From: Buxus sempervirens
Lineage: Eukaryota > Streptophyta > Magnoliopsida > Buxales > Buxaceae
DNA: 64,000 nucleotides
Direction of reading: 5' to 3'
Assembly: GCA_947561395.2 (NCBI GenBank)
Contig: OX387184.1
Span: 19,324,205 to 19,388,204 of the forward strand
The position numbers were made by a program, and so were the translations under genes. The notes below the pieces were generated by a model, which worked only from the letters and a program-made list of their open reading frames with translations, was not told the DNA's origin and did no database searches. This document shows, one piece after another, positions 46,055 to 57,249 of the stretch (positions within the stretch are counted from its first letter, which is position 1; each line of letters starts with the position of its first letter).

Positions 46055-48451
46055 GCTAAGGAAAAAAAGAGGCGGAGGTTGGAAAATAGAGAGAGCCAAA
46101 AGAAAAAGGATACGCAGGGTTTTGGAGGATAACAAAGAGCTTGATTTGAAGAGTGACAGAAGATTATCACAAAGAAGAAAAGGTAAGATTTAGATGAGGT
46201 TTATCTCTTCTCTTTCTTCCCCTAATCTTATCCTTATCTTTAATCTGTTCTCCGATTAATTTCAGAGAGTCAGGGACTCTTATTAGGGTCACCTGGACTC
46301 TGTATCCTAATTGGATTAGGATTAAAGATAAGGAAATCTTCAATTTCTTCCGTGAAACAAATTCGAAGGGCCAGGGGTTCTTTTCAGGACCACCTGGACT
46401 TCATAAGATAAACCCCCAAAAAAAAGGGAGAGTTGGAGACTCATATTTGGGTCATCCGAACTCCTGCGTGAAAGCTCCCTAAAATGATCTAAAATCTTTA
46501 AAATAATTTTCTGGGTTAAAATCTGAGTTTACAGACATGAAATTGGGTTAAAAATACCCCAAATTCGGTCAAAAACGGACCTGCAAGCATCTTGGGTTCG
46601 GCAGTGGCAGAATTCGCAAATTTGATGCTAAACAAGGGTCAAAAGGGACTTTTTCAGCGTCCTGGGCCGCGATTTGGGCTCCCTGCACGCTTAGAGTGCG
46701 AATCGGGCCGCGCACGGGCCCAAGCTCATTTTGATCAGGCGTGCTGGGCTCGGATGCAAATCAGGCCCAAACAAATCAGTGGACCCGCGCGGTTCAGATA
46801 TTTTGGATCCTGAATTAAATCCGACCCGCGCGCCTATGGCTCGGGCCCAATTCACGGCCCGCGCGCGCGGGTCAAGCCCAATACGCCAGGCCCGTTACAC
46901 TTGCACCGGACCCAGCCCAATGCGATCAGCCCGAACGCGACCCGCATGCGACCCAGGCCCAAACCGCCTGAACCGTCAGCAATTGAACCACAGAACCAGC
47001 CCGGTTTGACCCAGAAATGCATATTTTACCAAATTCAAGCCCAATTTGGCCCCAGAAAAATTCCAGAAAATACCTAAAAATCATTGGACCTTTCTGGGAC
47101 CCAAAACTACATCAAAACTCATGATGTAAAAATCAAATTACTTTTCTTTTACATGTAAAGGTGATTAAAAGCACCTAAAAGTGCTTTGAACCAACCCCCA
47201 ATGCACCCAAAAGTGCTTCAAACCAACCTATAATGTGTTCCAAAAGTGTTCAATATTAGACCAAAAGGTCTCAAATCAATTGAACCAAGTTTAAATCCAA
47301 ATTGGACCGAAATCGTCCTTAAACTAAAATTGAACTAACAATAATTCAAATTGGACCGGAATTGTCCTTAAACTAAAATGAACCAAATTTCAATTCAAAT
47401 TGGACCGAAATCGTCCTTAAACTAAACTAAGCCAAATTAAAACTCAAATTGGACCGAAATCGTCCTTAAACTAAAACTGAACTATAAATAATTCAAATTG
47501 GACCGAAATTGTCCTTAAACTAAATAAACCAAAAATCATCCTAAAATTGAACCAAATTATGCAATTAATGGCATCAAGCCAATTTAAAATAACATATTGC
47601 AATCAAGATGGTTCAAACCAGCCCCCATACACATTAAAGTGATTAAATTCAATCAAAAAATTAAAACCGTTTCCCCTTTTACGGTTCAAGTCATAAAAGT
47701 GGTTTAATTGAACTAATCCATCAAATCAAACCTTGTGGTTCAACCTAAGGTAGGATCTACGGTCTAATGCCTTGGGGTTAAACCACACCAAATTAAATTC
47801 CCTTAAATTGAATCGTTTTCCCTTTTCGGTTCAACCTAAATTAAATCAATTAAACTTCTTGGTCCAATTAAGGTATGATCTTCTATGGTCCAATGCCTTT
47901 GAAATTGAACCACTCAAATTAAATTAAATCAAATCAAATCTTTTCAAATCAAACCGTTTCCTCTTTGCGGTTTAACTCAAATTAAACTCAAATGGTTTAA
48001 TCCAAGGTATGATCTTTTACGGTCCAATGCCTTAAATATTAAACCATTCAAATTAAACCCAATTGAACCGGATCTTAATGGTCCAATTAATTAAAATAAA
48101 CCAAATTAAATATAATACCTTAAATTCAAACTCAAATTATTCTTTTGAACTACGTTATGACTTGATCCCAAATAATTGGGTACGTAGGCAACCCGATAAA
48201 TCAAACCGGGTTCAGTCGCAATTAAAACAAACCAAATCAATCCCAACCACACAAGTAATCAAGTCTTGTGAATTAAGTTAGCATCAAAGGGTTTTCTTTA
48301 ATATTTTAGAGTTGTAATTAAGGGGATTGTTCTGTAACCTAGACGCCCTGGATGGGTCCGTACCCCAATGAAATAAAAACCCACGTAATCGGGTGAAATC
48401 ATGTTTGATCAGGAATTGATTAAGATTCAAATTTTTGGTCAACAGGGTTTT

Positions 48452-48469
48452 TGGCACGCCCGGTGGGAC
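48452..48469 (+). promoter_or_regulatory. Primer binding site of the Tat element
   Basis: TGGCACGCCCGGTGGGAC begins seven bases after the LTR end; sequences of this type are used as tRNA primer sites by Tat-lineage elements. I did not fix which tRNA. Confidence 0.7.
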
Positions 48470-48542
48470 CCATTCTCCTTTTTATTCTCTAACTTTATTT
48501 TATAAGACTGATACTTGCAATTTTCCTGTGTGCTTTACAGAC

Positions 48543-51500
48543 ATGGCACCACAAGTGACAGTGTACTACCACAAACTTCAAGCTACTAAGGAAAGAACGG
48601 TAGAAAGAAAGAAGAAGACTGGCTACTGTGCCACTTTTTCTATTAGCCGTTCTCCTTTGGGAATTGAAGCATCAAACTTCCAGGTGCCCACTCTTGAGAA
48701 CAAGAAGGTCACAAAGACCATGACTACTCCTAAAAAGTCACTCAAGACCAGGAGGAGCCGAAAGAATAAAAAGGCATCAAAGAAAGAAATGGACCTTCGG
48801 GTTGTGGCTATGATCAATGCGGCCAAGCAATACGGACCGGTCCCAAAGACCAAGAAGTCCAAAAGCAGGAAGGTAAGCCGCAAGACTAAGGCACCAAGCC
48901 CGACGGCTCCCATCACCAAGGCTACGAGCACCAAGGATGCACCCAAGGCAGAAAGCCCTAACGTGCCCACCATGCCTCGTGCCAGGGTCATTATGCCGAC
49001 CCAGATTATGATTGGGACTGTCCCAATCAACATGGTGATCGTTCCAGCTGTTCCAGTCACCATAACGTCGTCCATGATGGCGACAATCAAGGAGATTGAA
49101 GAAACATCTCCTCCAGCTACACCAAAGGCGTCAAAATCGGCAGAAAGCTCGGGGAGCCAAGGGAGCAAATCCCTTCCCCGCAGAAAGAGAATTTCAACTC
49201 CCATAGCAGAAGGGAGTGTTTCAACAACTCCGTACCTGCCTAGGGTACTCCAACTGGGACCATCCCCCAAGGATTATACAAGTCCCAGTTCCACCATAAA
49301 AATCGGTAGTTTGCCGGCCATCCCAAAGAAGAAAAGGACGCAAACAACAAGGCGTCCGACAAATAAGCTACCCATAGGGGCATCTTTGCCCCCGTTAACC
49401 GCATTTGCCGTCGAAGAAGCCAACAAGGCCAAGGCGGATCATGAAGCGAAGAAATGGGCCTTCATGTCTGGTTTTATATTCGCAAAGGAAACAGGGATAC
49501 CATGCAGTTTCAAACCAAGCCCTGTGCCTCACAAACCAAAAGACTACACAGGCCCCATTACACGGTCTAAAGCAAAGCTACTGTTGCCAGACCACTCTGA
49601 TTCCTCGAGCAGTGGGTCATGTTCTGGGGAGAGCACACCAAAGTCAGCAATGAGCTCTTCTATGAATCCACTTTACGGGGATCCAGAGTCAATCTTTCAA
49701 GAACAAGAATTTCCGGAGGATTTGTCACCGGAATTCCAAAGTAAAATGAATATGGGCTCTTCTTCAGACGGTGAACCTAAAACCATGTCAGTAATGGTAG
49801 CAGGCACATCCAACGTTGAAGATCAATTGCAGGAACTTCAAAGAAAGATGGCTGAGAAAGATGCAGAAATTGCGTCCCTCACAGCTCAATTGGCAGCACA
49901 AGCCAGTTGTTCAAATCAAAGGCCAGCACAGCAAGAAGCCTCAACATCGGCAGCTCCTCCACCTCAAGTGGATATTAAAACCTTGATTGCTGAAGGAATC
50001 AGGGAATTCCAAGTTTCCATGTCGCCACCTGTGCTTGGCTACAGAAAGCCATACCCTGCACACTATGATATAGTGCCATTCCCACATGGGTATCAGAAAC
50101 CCAATTTTGAAAAGTTTGATGGGATAAATGGCTCTCCTCAAGAGCACTTAGCCCATTTCTATTCTGCATGTGGGGAATCAGCTCTAACAGATGCCTTGTT
50201 GATAAGGCAATTTGTGCAATCACTGAAAGGAGCCGCTTTCACATGGTACACTCAGTTACCTCCCGGCTCCATACTCACATGGGACGACATGCAGAGAGCT
50301 TTCTTAGCTCAATTTGTTAGCTCAAAAAAGAAGATTTCCATTATTGACCTTGCAGATGCAAAGCAGAAGGTCAATGAGGGCGTTAATGATTTCATAACCA
50401 GATGGCGAAATCTTAATCTCCAATGCCCTGAAAAGCTAACAGAACAATCTGCTGTCCAGATGTGTGCTAATAATCTGTTGCCAGAAATTGCCACATTTGT
50501 GGGGACCGCTGAGCCACAGTCGTTTGACGCACTGGTGTCAAAAGCAGGTAACGTTGAACGACAAATGGCTCGTCAAAAGTCAACAATGACTAAGAAGTCT
50601 CCCGTTATTGCAACAGGTGCTAAGACAAAAACCAAAAAGGAAACAAAGAAGGAGGCCATGCCTACTTTTGTCAAAACCAACAAACAGAAAGAAAATGGAA
50701 ACGAAAGTGGGAATGGGAAACCAAAGAATCTTCCCAAAACTTTGAAAGAAAGAAGGGAAAAGAAATACTCCTTCGATGATGATGATGTGGAATCGATATT
50801 TGAGGATATGCTTCAAGAAAAGGTCATAAAGCTCCCTGAGCCAAAGAGACCTGCAGATGTTGATAAGACTACTGATCCCAAGTATTGTCGATATCATCGC
50901 ATGGTCAGTCATACCATTAGCGATTGCTTTGTTCTTAAGGACATAATCCAAAGTATGATTGACAAAGGGGAGATTGAAATTGCAGGGCCTCCTAAAAAGG
51001 GATCTACTGCAGCATCAAATAATGTGTCTTTGGTTGGTGAACCAATACAAACCGCTTCATTGCCGCCAGGGGCTATCCCGATAGAATTCAAAACGGATGA
51101 TGATTCAACTATTGTCTATGCCTATCCGGACATGCCACGTTGTGGTAATCCCAATATTCCCACGCTCTATGAGCTCATGACTGAACCAAATTTGGAGTAT
51201 TGGGATGACTCTTCAGTCACAGAAGATGAAGTGGGGGATGGTTGGCAAACCTATAGAAGCAAAAGAACACAAAGGCAAGCTGTACCTGATTCCCAACCAG
51301 GGGATTCCTCAGAAATGACCTCTCGTGGCCGCAGATGGTTTGGAAAGAAAAAGAAGGCTTCCAAGAAGAAGAAGAAGAAGGCACAAAAGAAAGTACCGGT
51401 CCCGCCAGAGAACGAGTACGAACAGCCTGAAAAAACACCATTCACTTTGAAAGACTATGTCCAGCTTGATTTGTCAGAAGACGACTTGCTTGAGGAAGAA

Positions 51501-51695
51501 GTTATGCCATGCTGCATGACCTCTGTTGAGGTAAATGAGGAGGCTGAACCAAACCAAGAAGTGGATGAAATAACACTTCGTTCTGGACGGCGCTTGGGAA
51601 ACCCTGAACCAGAAAATAATGTTCCTAATAAAGGGGCAGCAGAAAAAGCTTTAAAAAGCCTAAGATTGATCATGGGGTCAAATATGATGTGCTAG
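48543..51695 (+). CDS. gag: Tat gag polyprotein region
   Basis: Open frame of about 1050 residues from ATG 48543; the frame extends upstream through the primer site to 48435 only via a TTG, so the ATG is preferred. The first 350 residues are basic and Lys/Ser/Pro-rich without a known domain. A short coiled coil lies near 49820-49900. The retrotransposon gag domain is at about 50110-50570 (FEKFDGINGSPQEHLAHFY; LKGAAFTWYTQLPPGS; DFITRWRNLN). A zinc-knuckle-like YCRYHRMVSHTISDCF follows near 50884, and a long acidic/basic linker precedes the protease. The frame ends at TAG 51693-51695, while protease continues in another frame. Confidence 0.85.
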   Translation: MAPQVTVYYHKLQATKERTVERKKKTGYCATFSISRSPLGIEASNFQVPTLENKKVTKTMTTPKKSLKTRRSRKNKKASKKEMDLRVVAMINAAKQYGPVPKTKKSKSRKVSRKTKAPSPTAPITKATSTKDAPKAESPNVPTMPRARVIMPTQIMIGTVPINMVIVPAVPVTITSSMMATIKEIEETSPPATPKASKSAESSGSQGSKSLPRRKRISTPIAEGSVSTTPYLPRVLQLGPSPKDYTSPSSTIKIGSLPAIPKKKRTQTTRRPTNKLPIGASLPPLTAFAVEEANKAKADHEAKKWAFMSGFIFAKETGIPCSFKPSPVPHKPKDYTGPITRSKAKLLLPDHSDSSSSGSCSGESTPKSAMSSSMNPLYGDPESIFQEQEFPEDLSPEFQSKMNMGSSSDGEPKTMSVMVAGTSNVEDQLQELQRKMAEKDAEIASLTAQLAAQASCSNQRPAQQEASTSAAPPPQVDIKTLIAEGIREFQVSMSPPVLGYRKPYPAHYDIVPFPHGYQKPNFEKFDGINGSPQEHLAHFYSACGESALTDALLIRQFVQSLKGAAFTWYTQLPPGSILTWDDMQRAFLAQFVSSKKKISIIDLADAKQKVNEGVNDFITRWRNLNLQCPEKLTEQSAVQMCANNLLPEIATFVGTAEPQSFDALVSKAGNVERQMARQKSTMTKKSPVIATGAKTKTKKETKKEAMPTFVKTNKQKENGNESGNGKPKNLPKTLKERREKKYSFDDDDVESIFEDMLQEKVIKLPEPKRPADVDKTTDPKYCRYHRMVSHTISDCFVLKDIIQSMIDKGEIEIAGPPKKGSTAASNNVSLVGEPIQTASLPPGAIPIEFKTDDDSTIVYAYPDMPRCGNPNIPTLYELMTEPNLEYWDDSSVTEDEVGDGWQTYRSKRTQRQAVPDSQPGDSSEMTSRGRRWFGKKKKASKKKKKKAQKKVPVPPENEYEQPEKTPFTLKDYVQLDLSEDDLLEEEVMPCCMTSVEVNEEAEPNQEVDEITLRSGRRLGNPEPENNVPNKGAAEKALKSLRLIMGSNMMC

Positions 51696-54600
51696 CGCAT
51701 CTCAAGCGCATCCCAGCACTTTTAAGTGTATATGAGGCTTTGCAGCTATCCAAGGATCTCAGGAAAGCACTGGTTGAAGCTTTGTCAAGCCCTGACCTCT
51801 ACAAAGAAGAAATCAATCAAGTGGAGGTTCAATCCAAGTCATCAAATTTGTGTGCCTCGTGCATGGCATGCATTACCTTCACAGATGAAGACTTGCAACT
51901 TGGGTCAGGAAACCACAACAGACCTCTTTATGTCAAGGGGTTTATTGGTGAGGCTTACCTAAACCGAATCCTGCTGGATTGTGGTTCAGCTGTAAATATA
52001 CTTCCCTCAAGGGCCCTCAAAGTCATGGGAATTAATTCCAAGCAATTGTCACCATCCATGATGACAATTCAAGGGTTCAATCAAATGGGACAAAAGGTAT
52101 GCGGCACGATCGCCCTTAAAGTGGAAATTGGAGAGTTATATTCTGATGCCCTCTTTCATGTGATCGATGCTGACACATCATATAATGTCCTTCTTGGACG
52201 CCCATGGCTCCACACATATGGGGTGATCCCTTCAACACTCCACCAATGCTTCAAGTTTAACAAAGACGGGGAAGTGATAAGAATTCCTGGAGATCCAGAT
52301 CCTTTTCAAGGGGAAGAAGTGAATTATGCAGATGCTAAATTCTATAAAGAAACCAAGCTTGCCTCTTTTCCCTCCCAAAGTTCAAAAAATGCAGAACATC
52401 GGGGCAAAGAAAAGAAAAGCATTGCATTTACAACACCTACAGCACCCCGGATCAAGGTGGACATCTCTCAAGAAGATCAAAATCCTAAGCAAGGGGATGT
52501 AAGCGCTGCCTCAAAGCCTAAAAAGACTTTCAAGTATGTGCCTAAAAGTCTAAGGCAACCGGGCCAAAAGGCATTGGTGCCAATAAAAGATACAATGGCG
52601 GTGCTCACAACAAGCTATACTTTTCCCCTTCGTAAGGTGGACCAATCATTCCTCCGGCCTGAGATGGTTGTTACCATACCATTCAACGACGATGAAAGAA
52701 GGAAGGGAAAGGTGGCTATCAAAAGCAAACCAACTTTCCATGGAAGGTATAAAAAGAAGGTGATATACAAGAAAAATAAGAGTCAAGGTTTACAAGAACC
52801 TTCAAAGGCTGAGTCATCTTCTTCAAATCAAGTCCTTACAGACCGAGAAAAGGCCATCTTCGGGGATGATAAATATGAAGAAATAGTTCTTGAGAAAAAG
52901 CCTCGTCTATCAGTCTTCCAACGCCTTGGAAACTTGCCAAATTCCAAGTCCAATAAAAGGCGAAGGAAGGCTACAAAGAAAAGAGAACGATGCACGGTCA
53001 TCTTTAAAAGGCCAAAGGGTGACCCTGATAATCAAAATCTGGAAATGATTGTGCAAGCCAACTATATCTCTGTTGAAGAGGGTGAAACAGAGGAAGCTGA
53101 ACATGATATTGATTCTCCAGATTTCTTGCAAGAAGTGCGGTCTGCACCTGCTGAAATTGAAGATGGTGGTCAAGCGACAATTGACGACCTCCGAGAGATA
53201 AATCTCGGCACATTGGATGACCCAAAGCCAATCTATGTCAGTGATTTATTAACCAAGGAAGAATCTGAAAATTATGAAGCACTACTTCGAGAATATCGTG
53301 ATGTCTTTGCTTGGGGATATCAAGACATGCCGGGTTTGGACCCTGAAATAGCAGTCCACAAACTGGCAATATCCGACCAAAACCGGCCTGTCAAACAAGC
53401 TCAACGTCGCTTTAGACCGGAGTTGGCGACCCAGATTGAAGTCGAAGTTGATAAACTGATAAATGTGGGTTTTATCCGGGAGGTCAAATACCCAATATGG
53501 CTTGCAAATATTGTTCCAGTCAAAAAGAAAAATGGGCAAATCCGCATTTGCATAGATTTCAGAGATATAAATGAGGCATGTCCTAAAGACGAGTTTCCTC
53601 TGCCAATCACAGAATTGTTGGTAGATGCAACCACTGGCTTTGGCGCCTTGTCCTTTATGGATGGATTTTCGGGTTACAACCAAATCAAGATGGCACTCGA
53701 AGATGAAGAACTCACAGCTTTTCGCACTCCTAAAGGGACATATTGTTACACTGTAATGCCCTTTGGATTAAAAAATGCGGGAGCTACATATCAAAGGGCC
53801 ATGACAGTCATTTTCGATGACATGTTGCATAATATTGTGGAATGCTACGTAGACGACTTAGTTGTTAAAACAAGGGAAAGAGGAGATCATCTTGACGACT
53901 TAAAAAGAGTCTTTGATAGACTGAGAAAATATCAACTAAAGATGAATCCCCTGAAATGTGCATTCGGGGTAACCTCAGGAAAATTTCTTGGCTTTGTCGT
54001 CCGGTATCGTGGCATTGAAATTGATCCCACAAAAATCAAAGCAATCATTGAGATGCCTCCTCCTCGAAATTTACGTGAACTCCGAGGGCTACAAGGGAGA
54101 CTTGCCTATATAAGGAGGTTTATCTCGAATTTGTCTGGAAGATGTCAGCCGTTTTCCAAATTAATGAAAAAGGATACACCTTTTGTGTGGGATTAGGCCT
54201 GTCAAAATGCTTTTGAAAGCATCAAACAATATTTGCTAAACCCGCCAGTATTAGCAGCCCCCATCAAAGGAAAGCCGTTGATTCTCTACATCACAGCTCT
54301 GGAAAATTCCTTGGGAGCTTTATTGGCTCAAAATAATGATGAGGGAAAGGAAAATGCCTTGTATTATCTGAGTCGAACATTAGTGGGAGCAGAATGAAAT
54401 TATTCTCCTATTGAAAAAGTTTGTTTGGCTCTTATATTTGCTGTTCAGAAATTACGGCATTATCTTCTGGCACATTCCATAACCCTTATCTCAAGAGCCG
54501 ATCCACTCAAATACTTGATGTCTCGACCCATGCTGTCAGGAAGGTTAGCTAAGTGGTCCATGCTTCTGTCAGAATTTGAAATCAAATACGTTCCTCAAAA

Positions 54601-56479
54601 AGCAATAAAGGGACAGGCACTAGCAGACTTTTTAGCTGCACACCCCACTCCTAACGACACTGAGTTATCAATTCAATTGCCAGATGAAGAGGTTTTGTAC
54701 ACAGAAGAAGCAAAGCCTTGGCAGCTATATTTTGATGGGGCATCAAGAAAACGGGGGGCAGGTGTTGGAATTTTGTTTATCACCCCCTCAGGTGGTTTAA
54801 TACCACATTCCTTTGCTCTTCTCGAGCTTTGCTCAAATAATGTGGCTGAATATGAGGCTTTGATAGTTGGCCTCGAAATTGCTCGTGAAATGCACGTCGG
54901 AAACCTGCAAGTATTTGGTGATTCGCAGTTGGTCATCAAGCAAATAAATGGGCAGTATGATGTCAAAAATGAGACTTTAATTCCCTATTATCAAAGAGCC
55001 AAGGGATTGATTTCCCAGTTCACAGGAATGCAAGTCAATCATATACCACGAGCAGAAAATGATAAAGCCGATGCACTTGCCAATTTGGCTGCAGCCTTAA
55101 CTCTTCCAGATCAAAGAGACTTGCAAATAATAGTTGGTGAGCGGCATATTCTCCCACCATTGCAAGAGCGTATGGAAGAAATGGAAGCAGCAAATATATC
55201 CAGCGCATATCAAGTGGAAGAGGATAAAGATTGGCGACAACCCATTCTTGATTATTTGCAGCATGGAAGATTACCAACTGATCCTAGAAAAAGGGTCGAT
55301 GTGCGACGACAGGCTCCTCGCTTCACAATCTCTAATGACACACTATATAGGCGATCCTTTGATGGGATGCTTTTAAGGTGTCTATCAAAAGAAGAAGCAT
55401 TGCATGCCCTCCATGAAGTCCACTCAGGGACATGTGGTGCACACCAAGCCGGTCCAAAACTTGCTGCACAACTCAAGAGGTTAGGCTACTATTGGCCAAA
55501 CATGGTGCAAGACGCCATAAAATTTGCAACCACTTGCAAGGTGTGTCAAATACATGGTGATTTCATACATCAACCACCGCAACCTCTTCATCCCACCATT
55601 CTATCTTGGCCATTTGAAACATGGGGTTTGGATGTCATGGGTCCTTTTAAACCTCCTTCATCAAGGCAGCACGCCTATATACTGGCAGGGACAGATTATT
55701 TTTCAAAGTGGGCTGAAGCGGTTCCATTAAGGCAAGTGGGGGCATCAGAAGTTGCAAATTTCATTCGAAACCATATTATATATCGATATGGGATTCCGTC
55801 TAAAGTAATTTCAGATCGGGCTAAATATTTCGAATGTAAAGCTCTCACCAAGCTGACGGAGAAATATAAATTTCGCATGGCGCGCTCATCATCTTATAAT
55901 CCTTCGTCAAATGGACAAGCAGAGGCATTCAATAAAGTGCTTTGCAAAATTCTCAAGAAAACAGTGTCCAAAAATAAGAGGGATTGGCACGAGCGTTTGC
56001 CAGAAGCGTTGTGGGCGTATCGAACCACGGTGAGAACCTCCACAGGGTGTACTCCATTCAGTCTTGTATATGGATCAGAAGCTGTTCTCCCATTGGAGGT
56101 ACAACTACCATCACTTAGAGTCTCAATGCAGCTCACAAAGCCAGATGAGAATGCTATGGTCAGATTGGCTGAGCTAGAAGCGTTGGATGAAAAGAGACTC
56201 GCAGTGCAACAGCGACTCGAATTTTATCAAGCACGAGTTGCAGGGGCATTCAATAAAAAAGTGAAGGCCAGGTCGTTTAAAGTTGGTGACCTGGTCCTTA
56301 CCATCAGACGACCCATTGTAGTCAATCGAAGAACTGGTGGGAAATTTGAATCAAAATGGGAAGGACCGTATGTTGTCACTAAAGTCTTTCCTAAAGGAGC
56401 GTATGAACTTTCAGATCACGAGGGAAGATGTATATACTCTTGTGTAAATGGGAAATTCATCAAAAAGTTCTACCCATAG
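51650..56479 (+). pseudogene. pol: Tat protease-RT-RNase H-integrase, frameshifted and stopped
   Basis: Continues gag one frame back; joining requires one extra A near the A-run 51642-51646, after which KYDVLAHLKRIP reads on. Domains: protease with LLDCGSAVNILP (about 51970), reverse transcriptase with YVDD at 53846-53857, first RNase H (54197-54660), a second archaeal-type RNase H with LYFDGASRKRGAGVG (about 54726), integrase zinc finger (H...CKVCQ, about 55420-55555) and D,D,E core (GLDVMGP, ISDRAKYF, GQAEAFNK). In-frame stops are TAG 54194-54196 and TGA 54395-54397, both around the first RNase H (relatives read VWD-E/Q-ACQ and GAE-x-NYSPIEK). Translation ends at 56479. The element therefore lacks an intact RNase H unless suppressed. 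Confidence 0.88.
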
Positions 56480-56480
56480 A

Positions 56481-57012
56481 CAGCATGTCCACCAAGTGTC
56501 TGTATGTGGTTAAACTGCTGGGACAGAAAATCCACCAAGTGTCTGCATGTGTTTAAACTGCTGGGACAGCATGGCCACCAAGTGTCTGCATGTGGTTAAA
56601 CTGCTGAGACAACATAACCACCAAACGTGTGCACGTGGCTAAACTGCTATCACTATGTAACCACCAAGCCCCTGCATGTGGTTAAACTACTCGGGAATGT
56701 AAAAAAAAACCACCAAACGTGTGCACGTGGCTAAACTGCTATCACTATATAACCACCAAGCCCCTGCATGTGGTTAAACTGCTCGGGAATGTAAAAAAAA
56801 AAAAAAAAAAATCCACCAAACGTGTGCACGTGGCTAAACTGCTATCACTATGTAACCACCAGACCCCTTCATGTGGTTAAACTGCTTGGGAAAGTAAAAA
56901 AAAAAAAAAAACCACCAAACGTGTGCACGTGGCTAAACTGCTATCACTATGTAACCACCAGACCCCTGCATGTGGTTAAACTGCTTGGGAAAGTAAAAAA
57001 AAAAAAAACTAC
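56481..57012. repeat. Tandem array between pol and the antisense gene
   Basis: Basic 50 bp units (ccaccaagtgtctgcatgtggttaaactgctg type) give way to about four higher-order units of 90-105 bp that pair a 'gtgtgcacgtggctaaactg' half with a 'ctgcatgtggttaaactg' half, each ending in an A-run of 9-18. The length change of the A-runs accounts for most unit-size variation. Confidence 0.9.
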
Positions 57013-57018
57013 TGAATA

Positions 57019-57075
57019 GAACTACGGTTGGCTTGATCCCTTAAAACGGGTACGTAGGCAACCTGATTTCAGGTC
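57019..57075 (+). promoter_or_regulatory. Internal copy of the LTR 3'-end motif
   Basis: gaactacggttggcttgatccc...gggtacgtaggcaacctg resembles 48147-48197 in the LTR (gaactacgttatgacttgatccc...gggtacgtaggcaacccg). In each, gatccc and gggtac can pair as a small hairpin. This motif is common near the 3' part of LTRs of this lineage; here it sits just after pol in sense orientation, so it may mark an RNA 3' end. That role is inference. Confidence 0.55.
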
Positions 57076-57249
57076 CAGCCACAACAATAAAGAGAAAATA
57101 TGTTCCAAAAGAAAAAGTCTCGAATGGCTTTATTAATTATGGACATGAACAAGAGAGATGAGTAAGAAAAAAAATGTGTCTATATAAATGCACAAAAGTG
57201 TTAAAAAAGAAGAGAGAACATAAAAAGAGACAGTGCTACATCATCCTAT

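Larger units (their letters stand above)
45465..48444 (+). repeat. 5' LTR of the Tat element
   Basis: 2980 bp, TGTTTGCACC...GGTCAACA. The upstream part holds a cluster of stem-loops (45610-46025) and the TATA box; the middle has a GC-rich block (46650-46990); downstream parts contain an array of about five units with ggaccgaaatcgtcc (47288-47525) and three diverged units of about 140 bp (47664-48050) around aaccgtttccc. The conserved gggtacgtaggcaacc motif is at 48178-48193. Confidence 0.95.

Noticed and set aside
46592-47009. Pro/Arg-rich ORFs in the GC-rich part of the LTR (and their copies at 62693-63197)
   Set aside because: Composition-driven, duplicated only because the LTR is duplicated, and altered by a 23 bp insertion between copies.
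48623-49270. 215-residue ORF on the minus strand opposite gag
   Set aside because: It is a shadow of the Lys/Ser/Pro-rich gag frame; hydrophobic composition follows from the complement, and no family resemblance or splice context was seen.
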